Shown here one piece after another: positions 17,311-25,388 of a stretch of 64,000 nucleotides of DNA. Numbering within the stretch: the first letter of the stretch is position 1; every line of letters begins with the position of its first letter. The notes beneath the pieces are model-generated. The model worked only from the letters and a program-made list of their open reading frames with translations. It searched no databases and was not told the DNA's origin. The translations under genes and the position numbers were made by a program. Origin of the DNA: Streptomyces sp. NBC_00536 (GTDB lineage: Bacteria > Actinomycetota > Actinomycetes > Streptomycetales > Streptomycetaceae); the NCBI RefSeq assembly GCF_036346295.1, contig NZ_CP107819.1, positions 7,812,001 to 7,876,000 of the forward strand. Direction: 5' to 3'.

Positions 17311-18248
17311 TCGGGCTGCTGATCGTCCCCCTGCTGCTGCCCTGGCTGCTGCCGCCGCTCGCCCGGCGCACGGCCGCCCGGGTGCGGCCCGAGGCCGCCC
17401 TGTGGACGATCACCGCCGCCACCCTGGCCCTCGCCGTCGGCGTCGTGGCCTGCCTCGGTGCGCTGCTGCTGCCACTGGCCCTGTCGATCGGGCCCCTGGC
17501 CGCCCTCGCGCACCTCATCCAGCCGCTGCGGGCCGGTCCCGCGTTCCTGACGCTGGGCGTCTCCGCGCTGTCCGCCGGGACCGTCGCGGTCATCGCCGCC
17601 ACCGTGGCCCGGCGCGGCCTGTCCGAGGCCAGGCGCCTGCGCTCCGCCCACGGCGACGTCGCCCACCTGCCGGCCGTCGGCGGGCTGTGCGTGCTGCGCG
17701 ACTCCCGCCCGGACGCCTACGCCCTGCCCGGCGGTCCGCGGGGCAGGGGCCGGATCGTGGTGACCACCGGCATGCTGCGCTCGCTGGAGCCGCGCGAACG
17801 CGAAGCCCTGCTGGCCCATGAACGCGCGCACCTCGCCGCGCGCCACCACCTCTTCCTCGCCGCCGCCCAGCTCGCCGGATGGTGCCACCCGGCACTGGCC
17901 GCCGCCGTCCCGCAGGTCTCGTACGCCGCCGAGCGCGCGGCCGACGAGTCCGCCGCCCGGGCCACCGGCAGCCGGACGCTGACCGCGCACGCGGTGGGGC
18001 GGGCGGCACTGGCCGTCACCCGCGGCGGCGAGCGGCCCGGGGGATCCGTGCTCGCGGCGGGTGCGGTCACCGGTCCGGTCCCGGCCCGGGTACGGGCCCT
18101 GCTCACCCAGGAGCCCGCCCGGCGCGTAGCCCCCGCCCTGCTGGCCATGGCCCTGCTGTGCGCCGCGGCCGGGGCCTCCTCGGTGGCCGGGGCGGTCTGG
18201 CTGCACCACGGTGTCGAGATCGCCCAGGGCGAGGCCTCAGCCGCCTGA
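17307..18248 (+). CDS. M56 (BlaR1/MecR1-like) membrane zinc metalloprotease, no sensor domain
   Basis: 313 residues, starting at a GTG that overlaps the blaI stop (GTGA). Three N-terminal membrane segments lie within residues 1-100. The gluzincin motif LLAHERAHLAARHH (HExxH) is at about residue 172, an AERAADESA acidic ligand helix follows, and a final membrane segment is near residue 270-290. The extracytoplasmic penicillin-binding sensor of BlaR1 is absent, as in most actinobacterial members. It probably inactivates the BlaI repressor upon an envelope signal. It converges on uppP, itself an envelope gene. Confidence 0.85.
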   Translation: MIGLLIVPLLLPWLLPPLARRTAARVRPEAALWTITAATLALAVGVVACLGALLLPLALSIGPLAALAHLIQPLRAGPAFLTLGVSALSAGTVAVIAATVARRGLSEARRLRSAHGDVAHLPAVGGLCVLRDSRPDAYALPGGPRGRGRIVVTTGMLRSLEPREREALLAHERAHLAARHHLFLAAAQLAGWCHPALAAAVPQVSYAAERAADESAARATGSRTLTAHAVGRAALAVTRGGERPGGSVLAAGAVTGPVPARVRALLTQEPARRVAPALLAMALLCAAAGASSVAGAVWLHHGVEIAQGEASAA

Positions 18249-18281
18249 CGGCCGCCCGCCTCGTGCCCGGCCGTCAGGCGG
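18241..18281. terminator. 14-bp perfect hairpin spanning both stop codons
   Basis: CCGCCTGACGGCCG (18241-18254) pairs exactly with CGGCCGTCAGGCGG (18268-18281). The left arm contains the M56 TGA and the right arm contains the uppP stop on the other strand, so one element ends both genes. Confidence 0.75.
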
Positions 18282-19110
18282 TCAGGACGCCGGTTCCGAG
18301 GAGGCCCAGGAGCAGGACGCCCACGGCGATGCGGTAGACGACGAAGGCGTTGAAGGAATGCTTCGCGACGAACTTGAGGAGCCAGGCGATCGAGGCGTAG
18401 GCGACGACGAAGGAGACCAGGGTGCCGACGATCAGGGGGAGGGGGTCCACACCGGCGCCGATGGCGTCCTTGAGCTCGTACAGACCCGCGCCGGTCAGGG
18501 CGGGGATGCCGAGGAAGAACGACAGGCGCGTCGCGGCGACGCGTTCGAGGTCGAGGATGAGGCCGGTGGACATGGTGGCGCCGGAGCGGGAGAAACCGGG
18601 GAAGAGCAGGGCGAGGATCTGGGAGCAGCCCACGAGCATGGCGTCCTTGAGGGTGGTGTCCTGCTCGCCGCGCCGGTGGCGGCCCATCTGGTCGGCGGCC
18701 CACATGAGGCCGCTGCCGACGATCAGGGAGCCGGCCACGATCCACAGCGAGGCCAGCGTGCTCTCGATGAGCGGCTTGGCCGCGAGTCCCACGACCACGA
18801 TGGGTATGGTCGCGTAGATGACCCACCAGGCGAATTTGTAGTCGTGGTGGTGGCGCTCCTCGCGGTTGGCCAGACCGCGTCCCCACGCGGCCATGATCCG
18901 CACGATGTCCTTGAAGAAGTACACGAGGACCGCGGCGATGGCGCCGACCTGGATGACGGCGGTGAAGGCGACGACGGACTTGTCGTCCACCGGAATGCCC
19001 ATCAGGCCTTCAGTGATCTTCAGATGGCCCGTGGAGGAAACGGGCAGGAATTCGGTGACCCCTTCGACGATGCCGAGGATCACGGCCTGTCCGATACCGA
19101 TGGCGCTCAA
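18274..19110 (-). CDS. uppP: Undecaprenyl-diphosphatase UppP (BacA)
   Basis: About 278 residues, eight predicted membrane helices. It hydrolyses undecaprenyl pyrophosphate at the membrane to recycle the lipid carrier for peptidoglycan, and confers bacitracin tolerance. Both family signatures are present: VEGVTEFLPVSSTGHL near the N-terminus and ALLFPGFSRSGATMSTGL in the middle (each under 20 residues). I start at TTG 19110, after AGGGACGG, giving the family's usual MSAI N-terminus. GTG 19152 in frame lacks a ribosome site and abuts a palindrome. The BlaI/M56 pair next door may regulate it. Confidence 0.9.
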   Translation of the reverse strand: MSAIGIGQAVILGIVEGVTEFLPVSSTGHLKITEGLMGIPVDDKSVVAFTAVIQVGAIAAVLVYFFKDIVRIMAAWGRGLANREERHHHDYKFAWWVIYATIPIVVVGLAAKPLIESTLASLWIVAGSLIVGSGLMWAADQMGRHRRGEQDTTLKDAMLVGCSQILALLFPGFSRSGATMSTGLILDLERVAATRLSFFLGIPALTGAGLYELKDAIGAGVDPLPLIVGTLVSFVVAYASIAWLLKFVAKHSFNAFVVYRIAVGVLLLGLLGTGVLTA

Positions 19111-19153
19111 TTGGTCCGTCCCTGACGTGGGTTCGATCGGGTGGCCCCGCACT

Positions 19154-19173
19154 CGTCTACATGAATGTAGACG
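19154..19173. promoter_or_regulatory. Palindromic operator candidate upstream of uppP
   Basis: CGTCTACAT and ATGTAGACG are perfect inverted copies separated by GA, 43 bp upstream of the uppP TTG start. It carries TACA/TGTA half-sites, which BlaI/MecI repressors are known to prefer, and a BlaI gene is 2 kb away. Confidence 0.55.
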
Positions 19174-19291
19174 TCGAGTACGACTCTAGAGGATGGGTGC
19201 GGCGGGGCCAACCTCGGGCCGGGTGGAGGTGTTTGCCCTGGACGGTCCGCTCCGGGGTGCCCCCGCCGACGTTGCCTTCGATGTCATTCAT

Positions 19292-19308
19292 TGCAACGCT
19301 CCGTTGCA
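19292..19308. promoter_or_regulatory. 7-bp inverted repeat upstream of P450
   Basis: TGCAACG and CGTTGCA are separated by CTC in an AT-richer stretch 137 bp before the P450 start. The binder is unknown. Confidence 0.35.
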
Positions 19309-19444
19309 TTCAGCCTTCGCGTCATTGCATCAATTTACCGTCTCCTGCCTGGGGAAACGGCTTTATGTTGATTGACGACTTCATGAACGCAACGTAGCTT
19401 TCGGCATTGTTCAAACATGTGATGTCGCGAGAAGAGGAACGGTC

Positions 19445-20632
19445 ATGAGTGAATCCCTCCACACCGTCACGGCACTGCCGACGGAGCGTCGGTCCGGCTG
19501 CCCCTTCGACCCGCCGGCCGGACTGACCGAGGCCCAGGGGCACGGCCCCCTGAGCGCCTTCACGCACCCCGGTGGCAGGCCCGGCTGGCTGATCACCGGA
19601 TACGACCTGGTCCGGTCGGTCCTGGCCGACCCGCGGTTCAGCTCGCGCAAGGACCTGCTGAACGTGGTCGACTTCGAACTCCCGCCGGCGCCGCCCGGCG
19701 AGTTCCTCCTCATGGACGAGCCGCAGCACGGGCGCTACCGGAAACCGCTGGTGGGCAAGTTCACCGCCCGGCGGATGCGGCTGCTCACCGAGCGCATCGA
19801 GCAGATCACCAACGACTGCCTCGACGCCATGGAGCGGTCCGGGCCGCGGGCGGACCTGGTGACCGCGTTCGCCAAGCCCATCCCCACCATCGTCATCTGT
19901 GAGCTGCTGGGGGTCCCCTACGAGGACCGGGACTCCTTCCAGGAGCAGATCGACAAGTTCATGAACGGGGAGACGGGCGACGAGGACCTGCTGGCGGCCT
20001 ACACCGCGACCCAGGAGTACCTCGCCGGGCTGGTGGCCGCGAAGCGCGCGCACCCCACCGACGACGTGCTCAGCGAACTCACCGACAGCGACCTGAGCGA
20101 CGAGGAGCTGCAGGGGATCAGCCTGATCCTGCTGGCGGCCGGTTTCGACACCACCGCGAACATGCTGGCCCTCGGGGTCTTCGCGTTGCTCCAGAACCCG
20201 GAGCAACTGGCCGCGCTGAGGGCGGACCCCGCGCTCATCGACCAGGCGGTGGAGGAACTGCTGCGGTACCTGAGCGTGGCCAAGTCCTTCATGCGGACCG
20301 CGCTGGTGGACGTCGAGCTGGGCGGTCAGACGATCAAGGCGGGGACGACGGTCGTCCTGTCGTACAACACCGCCAACCGCGACCCCGAGCGCTACGCCGA
20401 CCCCCACGCGCTCGACCTCCGGCGGGATTCCGGCGGCCACCTCGCCTTCGGCCACGGCATCCACCTGTGCCTGGGCCAGCAGCTGGCCCGCATCGAGATG
20501 CGGGTCGCGCTCTCCGCGCTGCTGGCCCGCTTCCCCGCGCTGCGCCTGGCCGTACCGGCCGAAGAGGTCGCCGTGCGCCCGGAGAGCGCGGACATCCACG
20601 GGGTGAAGAGCCTCCCGGTCACCTGGGCCTAG
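19445..20632 (+). CDS. Cytochrome P450
   Basis: 395-residue soluble bacterial P450. The heme-thiolate loop is FGHGIHLCLG (Cys near residue 344), the I-helix oxygen-activation motif is LLAAGFDTTAN, and EELLR is the K-helix ExxR. The start, CPFDPPAGL, resembles CYP105/CYP107-like enzymes. It would hydroxylate or otherwise oxidise a small molecule using ferredoxin partners encoded elsewhere (none adjoin). The ATG at 19445 follows AAGAGGAACGG. Its stop overlaps the convergent TetR gene by 4 bp. Confidence 0.92.
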   Translation: MSESLHTVTALPTERRSGCPFDPPAGLTEAQGHGPLSAFTHPGGRPGWLITGYDLVRSVLADPRFSSRKDLLNVVDFELPPAPPGEFLLMDEPQHGRYRKPLVGKFTARRMRLLTERIEQITNDCLDAMERSGPRADLVTAFAKPIPTIVICELLGVPYEDRDSFQEQIDKFMNGETGDEDLLAAYTATQEYLAGLVAAKRAHPTDDVLSELTDSDLSDEELQGISLILLAAGFDTTANMLALGVFALLQNPEQLAALRADPALIDQAVEELLRYLSVAKSFMRTALVDVELGGQTIKAGTTVVLSYNTANRDPERYADPHALDLRRDSGGHLAFGHGIHLCLGQQLARIEMRVALSALLARFPALRLAVPAEEVAVRPESADIHGVKSLPVTWA

Positions 20633-21255
20633 CTGGCCCCCGCAAGGGCCGCGTCGAGCATCCGGCGGGCGGTCGCGGTCAGTTCGGCCGGATCCGGGGC
20701 CGGCCGCGAGCGGGCGAGGGCCCCGGCCAGCCGGTCGAAGAGCAGCCCGTCCATCCACGCCGCCAGGAGCCCGGCGGCCTCCTCGGGCCGGTCCGCGCCG
20801 AGCCCGGCCAGGATCACGGCGGCCCGGCCGCGCGCGCCCTGCCCCGCCCGATGGAGCTCCGGCTCCAGCTCGGGATTGCGTGCCGCTTCCAGGCTGAGTT
20901 CGAAGCGGGCCAGCTGGCGCGCGCGCCCCACCGTCAGCCACTGGTGGAGCAGCCCCGCCAGGAGCACCGCGGCCGCCTCCCGGTCCGGGGGCGCCGCGGC
21001 GGGGGCGCCGCCGACGTCGAGGTCGCCGAGGTCGAGCTCCGCGAGCCGCTGGTAACAGGCGCCGATCAGGGCGGTCCTCGTGCGGAAGTAGTACGAGGTG
21101 CTGCCCGCGGGCAGCTCTGCCGCGCCGTCGACGGCGCGGTGGGTCAGGCCGCGCAGCCCGGCGGCGGCCACGAGGCCGATCGCCGTGTCCGCGATCAGCG
21201 TGCGCCGGTCCGGAGCGGACGGAGGAGACGTAAGAGAGGAGGCAGGGGTGGACAT
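20629..21255 (-). CDS. TetR family transcriptional repressor
   Basis: 208 residues. The N-terminal helix-turn-helix (LIADTAIGLVAAAGLRGLTHRAVDGAAELPAGSTSYYF, in part) is typical of TetR, and the C-terminal half is helical and Ala/Leu-rich. Two near-identical palindromes lie between it and the divergent FAD monooxygenase, the first only 5 bp upstream of this gene's ATG. It very probably represses both itself and the monooxygenase, responding to that enzyme's substrate. Confidence 0.9.
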   Translation of the reverse strand: MSTPASSLTSPPSAPDRRTLIADTAIGLVAAAGLRGLTHRAVDGAAELPAGSTSYYFRTRTALIGACYQRLAELDLGDLDVGGAPAAAPPDREAAAVLLAGLLHQWLTVGRARQLARFELSLEAARNPELEPELHRAGQGARGRAAVILAGLGADRPEEAAGLLAAWMDGLLFDRLAGALARSRPAPDPAELTATARRMLDAALAGAS

Positions 21256-21260
21256 GACGC

Positions 21261-21280
21261 CACTCTACAGCTGTAGAGTG
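21261..21280. promoter_or_regulatory. TetR operator O1, perfect 20-bp palindrome
   Basis: CACTCTACAGCTGTAGAGTG is its own reverse complement. It lies directly in front of the TetR start codon, so binding would block that gene. Confidence 0.8.
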
Positions 21281-21293
21281 ACGCCCGTCGTCT

Positions 21294-21311
21294 CCTCTAC
21301 GGCTGTAGAGG
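21294..21311. promoter_or_regulatory. TetR operator O2
   Basis: CCTCTACGGCTGTAGAGG repeats the core of the first palindrome (16 of 18 positions symmetric). It sits 31 bp upstream of the monooxygenase start, with centre-to-centre spacing of 32 bp (three helical turns). Confidence 0.75.
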
Positions 21312-21342
21312 ACTGGTCGGGGTGGGAAGGGCGTGGTGTGAC

Positions 21343-22515
21343 ATGTCGGAGACTCGGCTTCGTGCGGTGGTGGCCGGAGCGGGGATCGGCGGGCTCACGG
21401 CGGCCGTGGCCCTGCACCGCCGCGGCTGGCGGGTGACCGTCTGCGAACGGGCGCCCGGGCCGACCGCCGTGGGCGCCGCGATCGTCCTCGCCCCCAACGC
21501 CCTGCGCGCCCTCGGCTCCATCGGCTTCGACATCACCCGGTCCGCGGGAAGCGCCGCACCCGCCGCCCTCGGCCTGCGCCGCCCCGACGGCCGGTGGCTG
21601 AAGCGCGCCGACACCGCCGCGATGACGGCCCGGTACGGCTCGCCCCCGCTCGCCGTGCACCGCGCGGACCTGGCCGAGGCGCTGGCGGGCGCGCTCCCCG
21701 AGGGCGCGGTCCGCTACGCCGCCGAGGTCACCGACGTGAGCGACGCCGACCAGGCGGTGGTGGTCCGTACCGCGTCGGGCGAACTCGCCGCCGACCTCGT
21801 CATCGCCGCCGACGGGATCCGCAGCCCGCTGCGCGGACGGTACTTCCCCGCCCACCCGGGCCTGCGCCACACCGGCCAGACGGCCTGGCGCGCCGTCCTG
21901 CCCGCGGACGGTCCGGCCCCGGCGGAGGCGGCCGAGACCTGGGGCCGCGGCGAACGCTTCGGCGTCGTCCCGCTCGCCGACGGCCGGGTCTACGTCTACG
22001 CGACCGCCGTGGTTCCCGACGGGTGCCGCTCCGCAGACCCCGCAGACCCCGCGGACCTCCGCGCCGAACTCCTGCGCCGGTTCGGCGCGTGGCACGACCC
22101 GATCCCGGCGCTGCTGGGGCGGCTCGATCCGGCGGCCGTGCTGCGGCACGACCTCCACGACCTGGCCGCCCCGCTTCCCCGGTACCACCGGGGCCGCCTC
22201 GTCTGGCTGGGCGACGCCGCCCACGCGATGACCCCCGACCTCGGCCAGGGCGGCTGCCAGGCCATCGAGGACGCCGTGGTCCTGGCCGGTCTCCTGGGTG
22301 ACGCCGGGGCGGCCGCCGTACCGGCCGCGCTGGCCGCCTACACCGAGGCCCGTTGGGCCCGTACCGACACCCTGCGGATCCGGTCCCGCCGGGCGGGCCG
22401 GATCGGCGCCCTCACCCACCCCCTCGCGGTGGCCGCCCGGGACCTCGCCGTCCGGGCGACCCCGGCCCGCGCCGCGCGGCGCGCGATGGACGACCTCTTC
22501 GGCCGGGCTACTTGA
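21343..22515 (+). CDS. FAD-dependent monooxygenase (aromatic hydroxylase type)
   Basis: 390 residues. An N-terminal Rossmann GxGxxG binds FAD (VVAGAGIGGLTAAVALHRRG). The middle DG motif is VIAADGIRSPLRG, and the second FAD motif is WLGDAAHAMTPDLGQGG. This is the PHBH/salicylate-hydroxylase-like group, which uses NAD(P)H to hydroxylate aromatic compounds; no signal peptide, so cytosolic. The operator arrangement shows control by the divergent TetR. Its last 8 bp overlap the convergent deacetylase-like gene. Confidence 0.88.
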   Translation: MSETRLRAVVAGAGIGGLTAAVALHRRGWRVTVCERAPGPTAVGAAIVLAPNALRALGSIGFDITRSAGSAAPAALGLRRPDGRWLKRADTAAMTARYGSPPLAVHRADLAEALAGALPEGAVRYAAEVTDVSDADQAVVVRTASGELAADLVIAADGIRSPLRGRYFPAHPGLRHTGQTAWRAVLPADGPAPAEAAETWGRGERFGVVPLADGRVYVYATAVVPDGCRSADPADPADLRAELLRRFGAWHDPIPALLGRLDPAAVLRHDLHDLAAPLPRYHRGRLVWLGDAAHAMTPDLGQGGCQAIEDAVVLAGLLGDAGAAAVPAALAAYTEARWARTDTLRIRSRRAGRIGALTHPLAVAARDLAVRATPARAARRAMDDLFGRAT

Positions 22516-23845
22516 TCACGTTCTGCCAGTCCGGGGCCTGCGCGGGGTCGAGCAGGCGGAGTTGGGCCAGCACCTTCGGGTCCTGGGCGTCGAGCCAGTC
22601 GGCCAGCTCCCGGAAGGAGACGCACCGCACTTCCTGGCGCGGGCAGACGTCCTTCATGACGTCCTCGACGGCCTTCATGTAGATGCCGCCGTTCCAGTCC
22701 TCGAAGTGGTTGCCGATGTACATCGGGGCCCGGCTGCCGTTGTAGACGCGGTTGAAGCCGTTCATGTACGACATCCGGGTCTGTTCGAGCCAGGCCGCGT
22801 ACTTGGTGGGGTCGCCCTTGGTGCTGTCACCGGACTGGTTGTAGAGGAAATTGAAGTCCATGGAGAGGACTTGTACCTCTTTGTTCTGCAACGGCACGAG
22901 TTGCAGCGGAAAGTTCCATATATCGTTCATTTTGGACGGCCAGAGCTGGAAGTCCCCCGCGGAACTGGCGTCGTAGCGCCAGCCGTACGGCTTGATCGCC
23001 TCCAGCAGGTTCTTCTGGCCCTCCAGGCAGGGGGCGCGGCCGCCGACCAGTTCCCGGTCCGGGTCGAAGGGCAGCGGCGCCGTGTTCGTGAACCCCGTGT
23101 TCGTCTTCCAGTCCTTGATGAACGAGTACGTCTGGTCTATCTCGCTCTTCCACTCGGCGGGGCTCCAGTCCCCGCCCCCCTTGGGCCCGCAGAAGTGGCC
23201 GTTGAAGTGCGAGCCGATCTCGTCCCCGTCGCCCCAGGCGCCGCGCAGCTGCTCCAGCGTGCTCTTCACGTGCGGGACGGTCGGGTAGGAGATGGCCGCC
23301 GAGCCCGGGCTGTGCTGCGGCGGGCTGTACAGCATCTTCTTGCTCTCCGGCAGCAGGTAGATGCCCGTGAGGAAGAAGGTCATGTGCGCCTTGCTCTCCT
23401 GGGCCACCTGCCGGAAGTGGGAGAAGAGGTGGTCGTCGCCCTCCAGGGCGCCGTCCCAGGAGAACACCACGAACTGCGGCGGCTTCTCGCCCGGTTTCAG
23501 CCGCTCGGGCTTGAGCTGGCCGGGCTGCGGTCCGGTGTAGGAGGTGGAGCCGTCGCCCAGTACCTTGACCTTGCCGTCCCAGTTCTTGTCCTGCTCGCGG
23601 TCCGCGGCGGACTTGCCGTTCTTCTGGCCGGCCGAGAGCGCGGCGGCCGCCGACTTCTCGTCCCCGCCCGACGCCGGGGCGCCGCCGAGGGTGAAGGCGT
23701 AGGTGGTGGCGGCGGCCGCGACGAGGGCGACCGCGGCGGAGCCGATCCCCATGCGCTTGCGGTTCAGCGCCTTGGCGCGGGCCTTGCGCGCGGCCTTGTG
23801 GGCGGCCCGGGAAGCGAAGTCCGGGGCGTCGTCGGTGTCGGGCAT
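22508..23845 (-). CDS. Membrane-anchored polysaccharide-deacetylase-like protein
   Basis: 445 residues. A basic cytosolic start, one membrane helix (about 32-54), a Lys/Asp-rich linker, then a NodB-like domain. Motif 1 reads FSWDGALEGDD, so the usual TFDDG is altered. Motif 2 SHFNGHFCG keeps both metal-binding histidines, and MYIGNHFEDWNGG lies late in the domain. It probably acts on cell-wall or secreted glycan on the outer face, but the altered motif makes catalysis uncertain. The ATG has GGGGGAAG upstream. It is divergent from the amidase-domain gene. Confidence 0.75.
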   Translation of the reverse strand: MPDTDDAPDFASRAAHKAARKARAKALNRKRMGIGSAAVALVAAAATTYAFTLGGAPASGGDEKSAAAALSAGQKNGKSAADREQDKNWDGKVKVLGDGSTSYTGPQPGQLKPERLKPGEKPPQFVVFSWDGALEGDDHLFSHFRQVAQESKAHMTFFLTGIYLLPESKKMLYSPPQHSPGSAAISYPTVPHVKSTLEQLRGAWGDGDEIGSHFNGHFCGPKGGGDWSPAEWKSEIDQTYSFIKDWKTNTGFTNTAPLPFDPDRELVGGRAPCLEGQKNLLEAIKPYGWRYDASSAGDFQLWPSKMNDIWNFPLQLVPLQNKEVQVLSMDFNFLYNQSGDSTKGDPTKYAAWLEQTRMSYMNGFNRVYNGSRAPMYIGNHFEDWNGGIYMKAVEDVMKDVCPRQEVRCVSFRELADWLDAQDPKVLAQLRLLDPAQAPDWQNVIK

Positions 23846-24080
23846 GGCAGCTGTCTTCCCCCGTGGTCACCGCAGCCCCCGCCGCGCATGGATTGTTCAT
23901 ACGAATATAGAACTTGTCTGCATGTCTACCTCACCCCGGACCCTCGGCGCGCGCCGTCTCACAGCGGGGACACAGGGAGAGCGGTTCCGGACGGGTTGTG
24001 CCGGGGGAATTCAGCGGGGTCGTCGGCTGTGCGAGGATTCCGCCGCCGGTTCGTGTGGATCGGTGACAAGGGGAACTATT
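23846..24080. promoter_or_regulatory. Divergent promoter region with GTTCATACGAA motif
   Basis: 235 bp between two genes for surface proteins, with an AT-rich core at 23888-23925. The 11-mer GTTCATACGAA at 23895-23905 recurs at 45462-45472 upstream of another secreted protein, so it may be a shared promoter or regulator site. Nothing else was identified. Confidence 0.35.
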
Positions 24081-25223
24081 GTGATACCAAAGACGTTCAG
24101 ACCCGCCGCCGTCGGCGTCGTGGCTCTGGCCGCAGTCCTGTCGTACGCATTCCTGCCCTCCTCCTCCGCGAGCGAGGCTCCTCAGAAGCACACCGCGGAC
24201 AGCGCGAGTCTGAAGACCTTCGCCCGCATAGCCGACGACGTGCTGTCCCAGCGCACCGAGGCCCTCGTCGAGGACCAGCCGGGGCACCACCCCGCCACCT
24301 CGGGCCAGAAGACGCGCATGTCGCCCCAGTTGCAGAAGGACGAGAAGGACGCGCTCTCGTCGCTGCGCTCCCGCAAGACCCGCCTGCAGGCGCTCGGCGA
24401 GGCCTACAGCGCCGCCGACACCAAGGTCGTCGTGGACAAGGCCACGGTCACCAAGGGCAAGGCGACCGTGCAGGTCACCGAGGACACCACCCTCACCTAC
24501 AAGAAGGTCCACGGCGACGAGCCGACGACGACCGGCTTCAAGACGCGCTACGAGATGAACCTCGTCGGCAAGCCGGGCGGTGCCTGGGAGCTGACCTCGA
24601 TCGCCTCCAAGGAGAACGGCCCGGTCGCGGTCAACGAGCCGACCCTCGCCAAGGCGGCCGTCGTCCAGGACGACGGCCAGACCTACCCCGACGGCACCCC
24701 GGCGTCCACCAAGTACCCCGCGCCGGCCAAGCCCAAGGCGAAGACCGGCGGCGCCTACGACTACGCCGCCATGGCGACGTACGCCGAGAAGTACTGGAAG
24801 AACTACAACCCGGCGTACCGGCAGTTCAACGGAGCCGGAGGGGACTGCACCAACTTCATCAGCCAGTCCCTGAAGGCGGGCGGCTGGAAGAACGCCCCCG
24901 GGTCCACCTCGGACTACCGCGACTGGTGGTACGACGGCTCACTCCAGACCGATTCCTGGGCGGGCGCCAACGAATGGGCCTGGTTCACGAACTCCAACAA
25001 CCGGGCGCCGAACCTGGCGTACGTCTACCAGCTGGATGTCGGTGACATCCTGCAGATGGACTTCAACCGGGACGGTTCCAAGGACCACTCGATGATCGTG
25101 ACGTACCGGAGCAGCGCGGGAACGCCCTACGTCACGTACCACTCGACGAACACCTACCGGAAGTCCGTCGCGAGCCTTATCGCCTCGTACCCCAACGCGG
25201 TGTACTTCGCCTACCGCACCTGA
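24081..25223 (+). CDS. Secreted amidase-domain protein (Amidase_6-like)
   Basis: 380 residues from GTG 24081, preceded by AAGGGGAAC. A Sec signal (about 1-35) leads to a middle region of unknown fold. The C-terminal domain is YDYAAMATYAEKYW, GGDCTNFISQSLKAGGW, GDILQMDF and DHSMIVTY, the cysteine/histidine pattern of NlpC/CHAP-like amidases known as Amidase_6. C and H act as the catalytic pair in the family. It probably cleaves peptide cross-links or a related amide outside the cell. It is followed by a 13-bp hairpin. Confidence 0.8.
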   Translation: MIPKTFRPAAVGVVALAAVLSYAFLPSSSASEAPQKHTADSASLKTFARIADDVLSQRTEALVEDQPGHHPATSGQKTRMSPQLQKDEKDALSSLRSRKTRLQALGEAYSAADTKVVVDKATVTKGKATVQVTEDTTLTYKKVHGDEPTTTGFKTRYEMNLVGKPGGAWELTSIASKENGPVAVNEPTLAKAAVVQDDGQTYPDGTPASTKYPAPAKPKAKTGGAYDYAAMATYAEKYWKNYNPAYRQFNGAGGDCTNFISQSLKAGGWKNAPGSTSDYRDWWYDGSLQTDSWAGANEWAWFTNSNNRAPNLAYVYQLDVGDILQMDFNRDGSKDHSMIVTYRSSAGTPYVTYHSTNTYRKSVASLIASYPNAVYFAYRT

Positions 25224-25242
25224 CGGGTCCCGCTCCGGCGGA

Positions 25243-25277
25243 CCGGCGGACCGGCGCGACGCCGGCCGGTCCGCCGG
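25243..25277 (+). terminator. Hairpin after amidase-domain gene
   Basis: CCGGCGGACCGGC (25243-25255) pairs with GCCGGTCCGCCGG (25265-25277). A duplicate left arm at 25235-25247 can pair in an alternative register. There is no T tract. Confidence 0.55.
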
Positions 25278-25388
25278 GGCGGGGACGGAAACACCTGGCG
25301 GTCGGTGCCCGGGGAGCGGTACGCTCACCGCGATGATCACCGAAACGACTCACAGATCGGGGGACCCGTCCGCGCAAGGTGAGTGCTG

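Larger units (their letters stand above)
19111..19444. other. Divergent intergenic region between uppP and the P450 gene
   Basis: 334 bp and AT-richer than the surroundings at 19260-19440. It holds the uppP palindrome (19154-19173) and a second inverted repeat, TGCAACG-CTC-CGTTGCA (19292-19308), which may be an operator for the P450. Short frames here lack ribosome sites and typical codon bias. No RNA gene is seen. Confidence 0.5.

Noticed and set aside
19193-19375. 60-codon frame in the uppP/P450 spacer
   Set aside because: It has no ribosome site and atypical codon use, and it lies across AT-rich promoter DNA.
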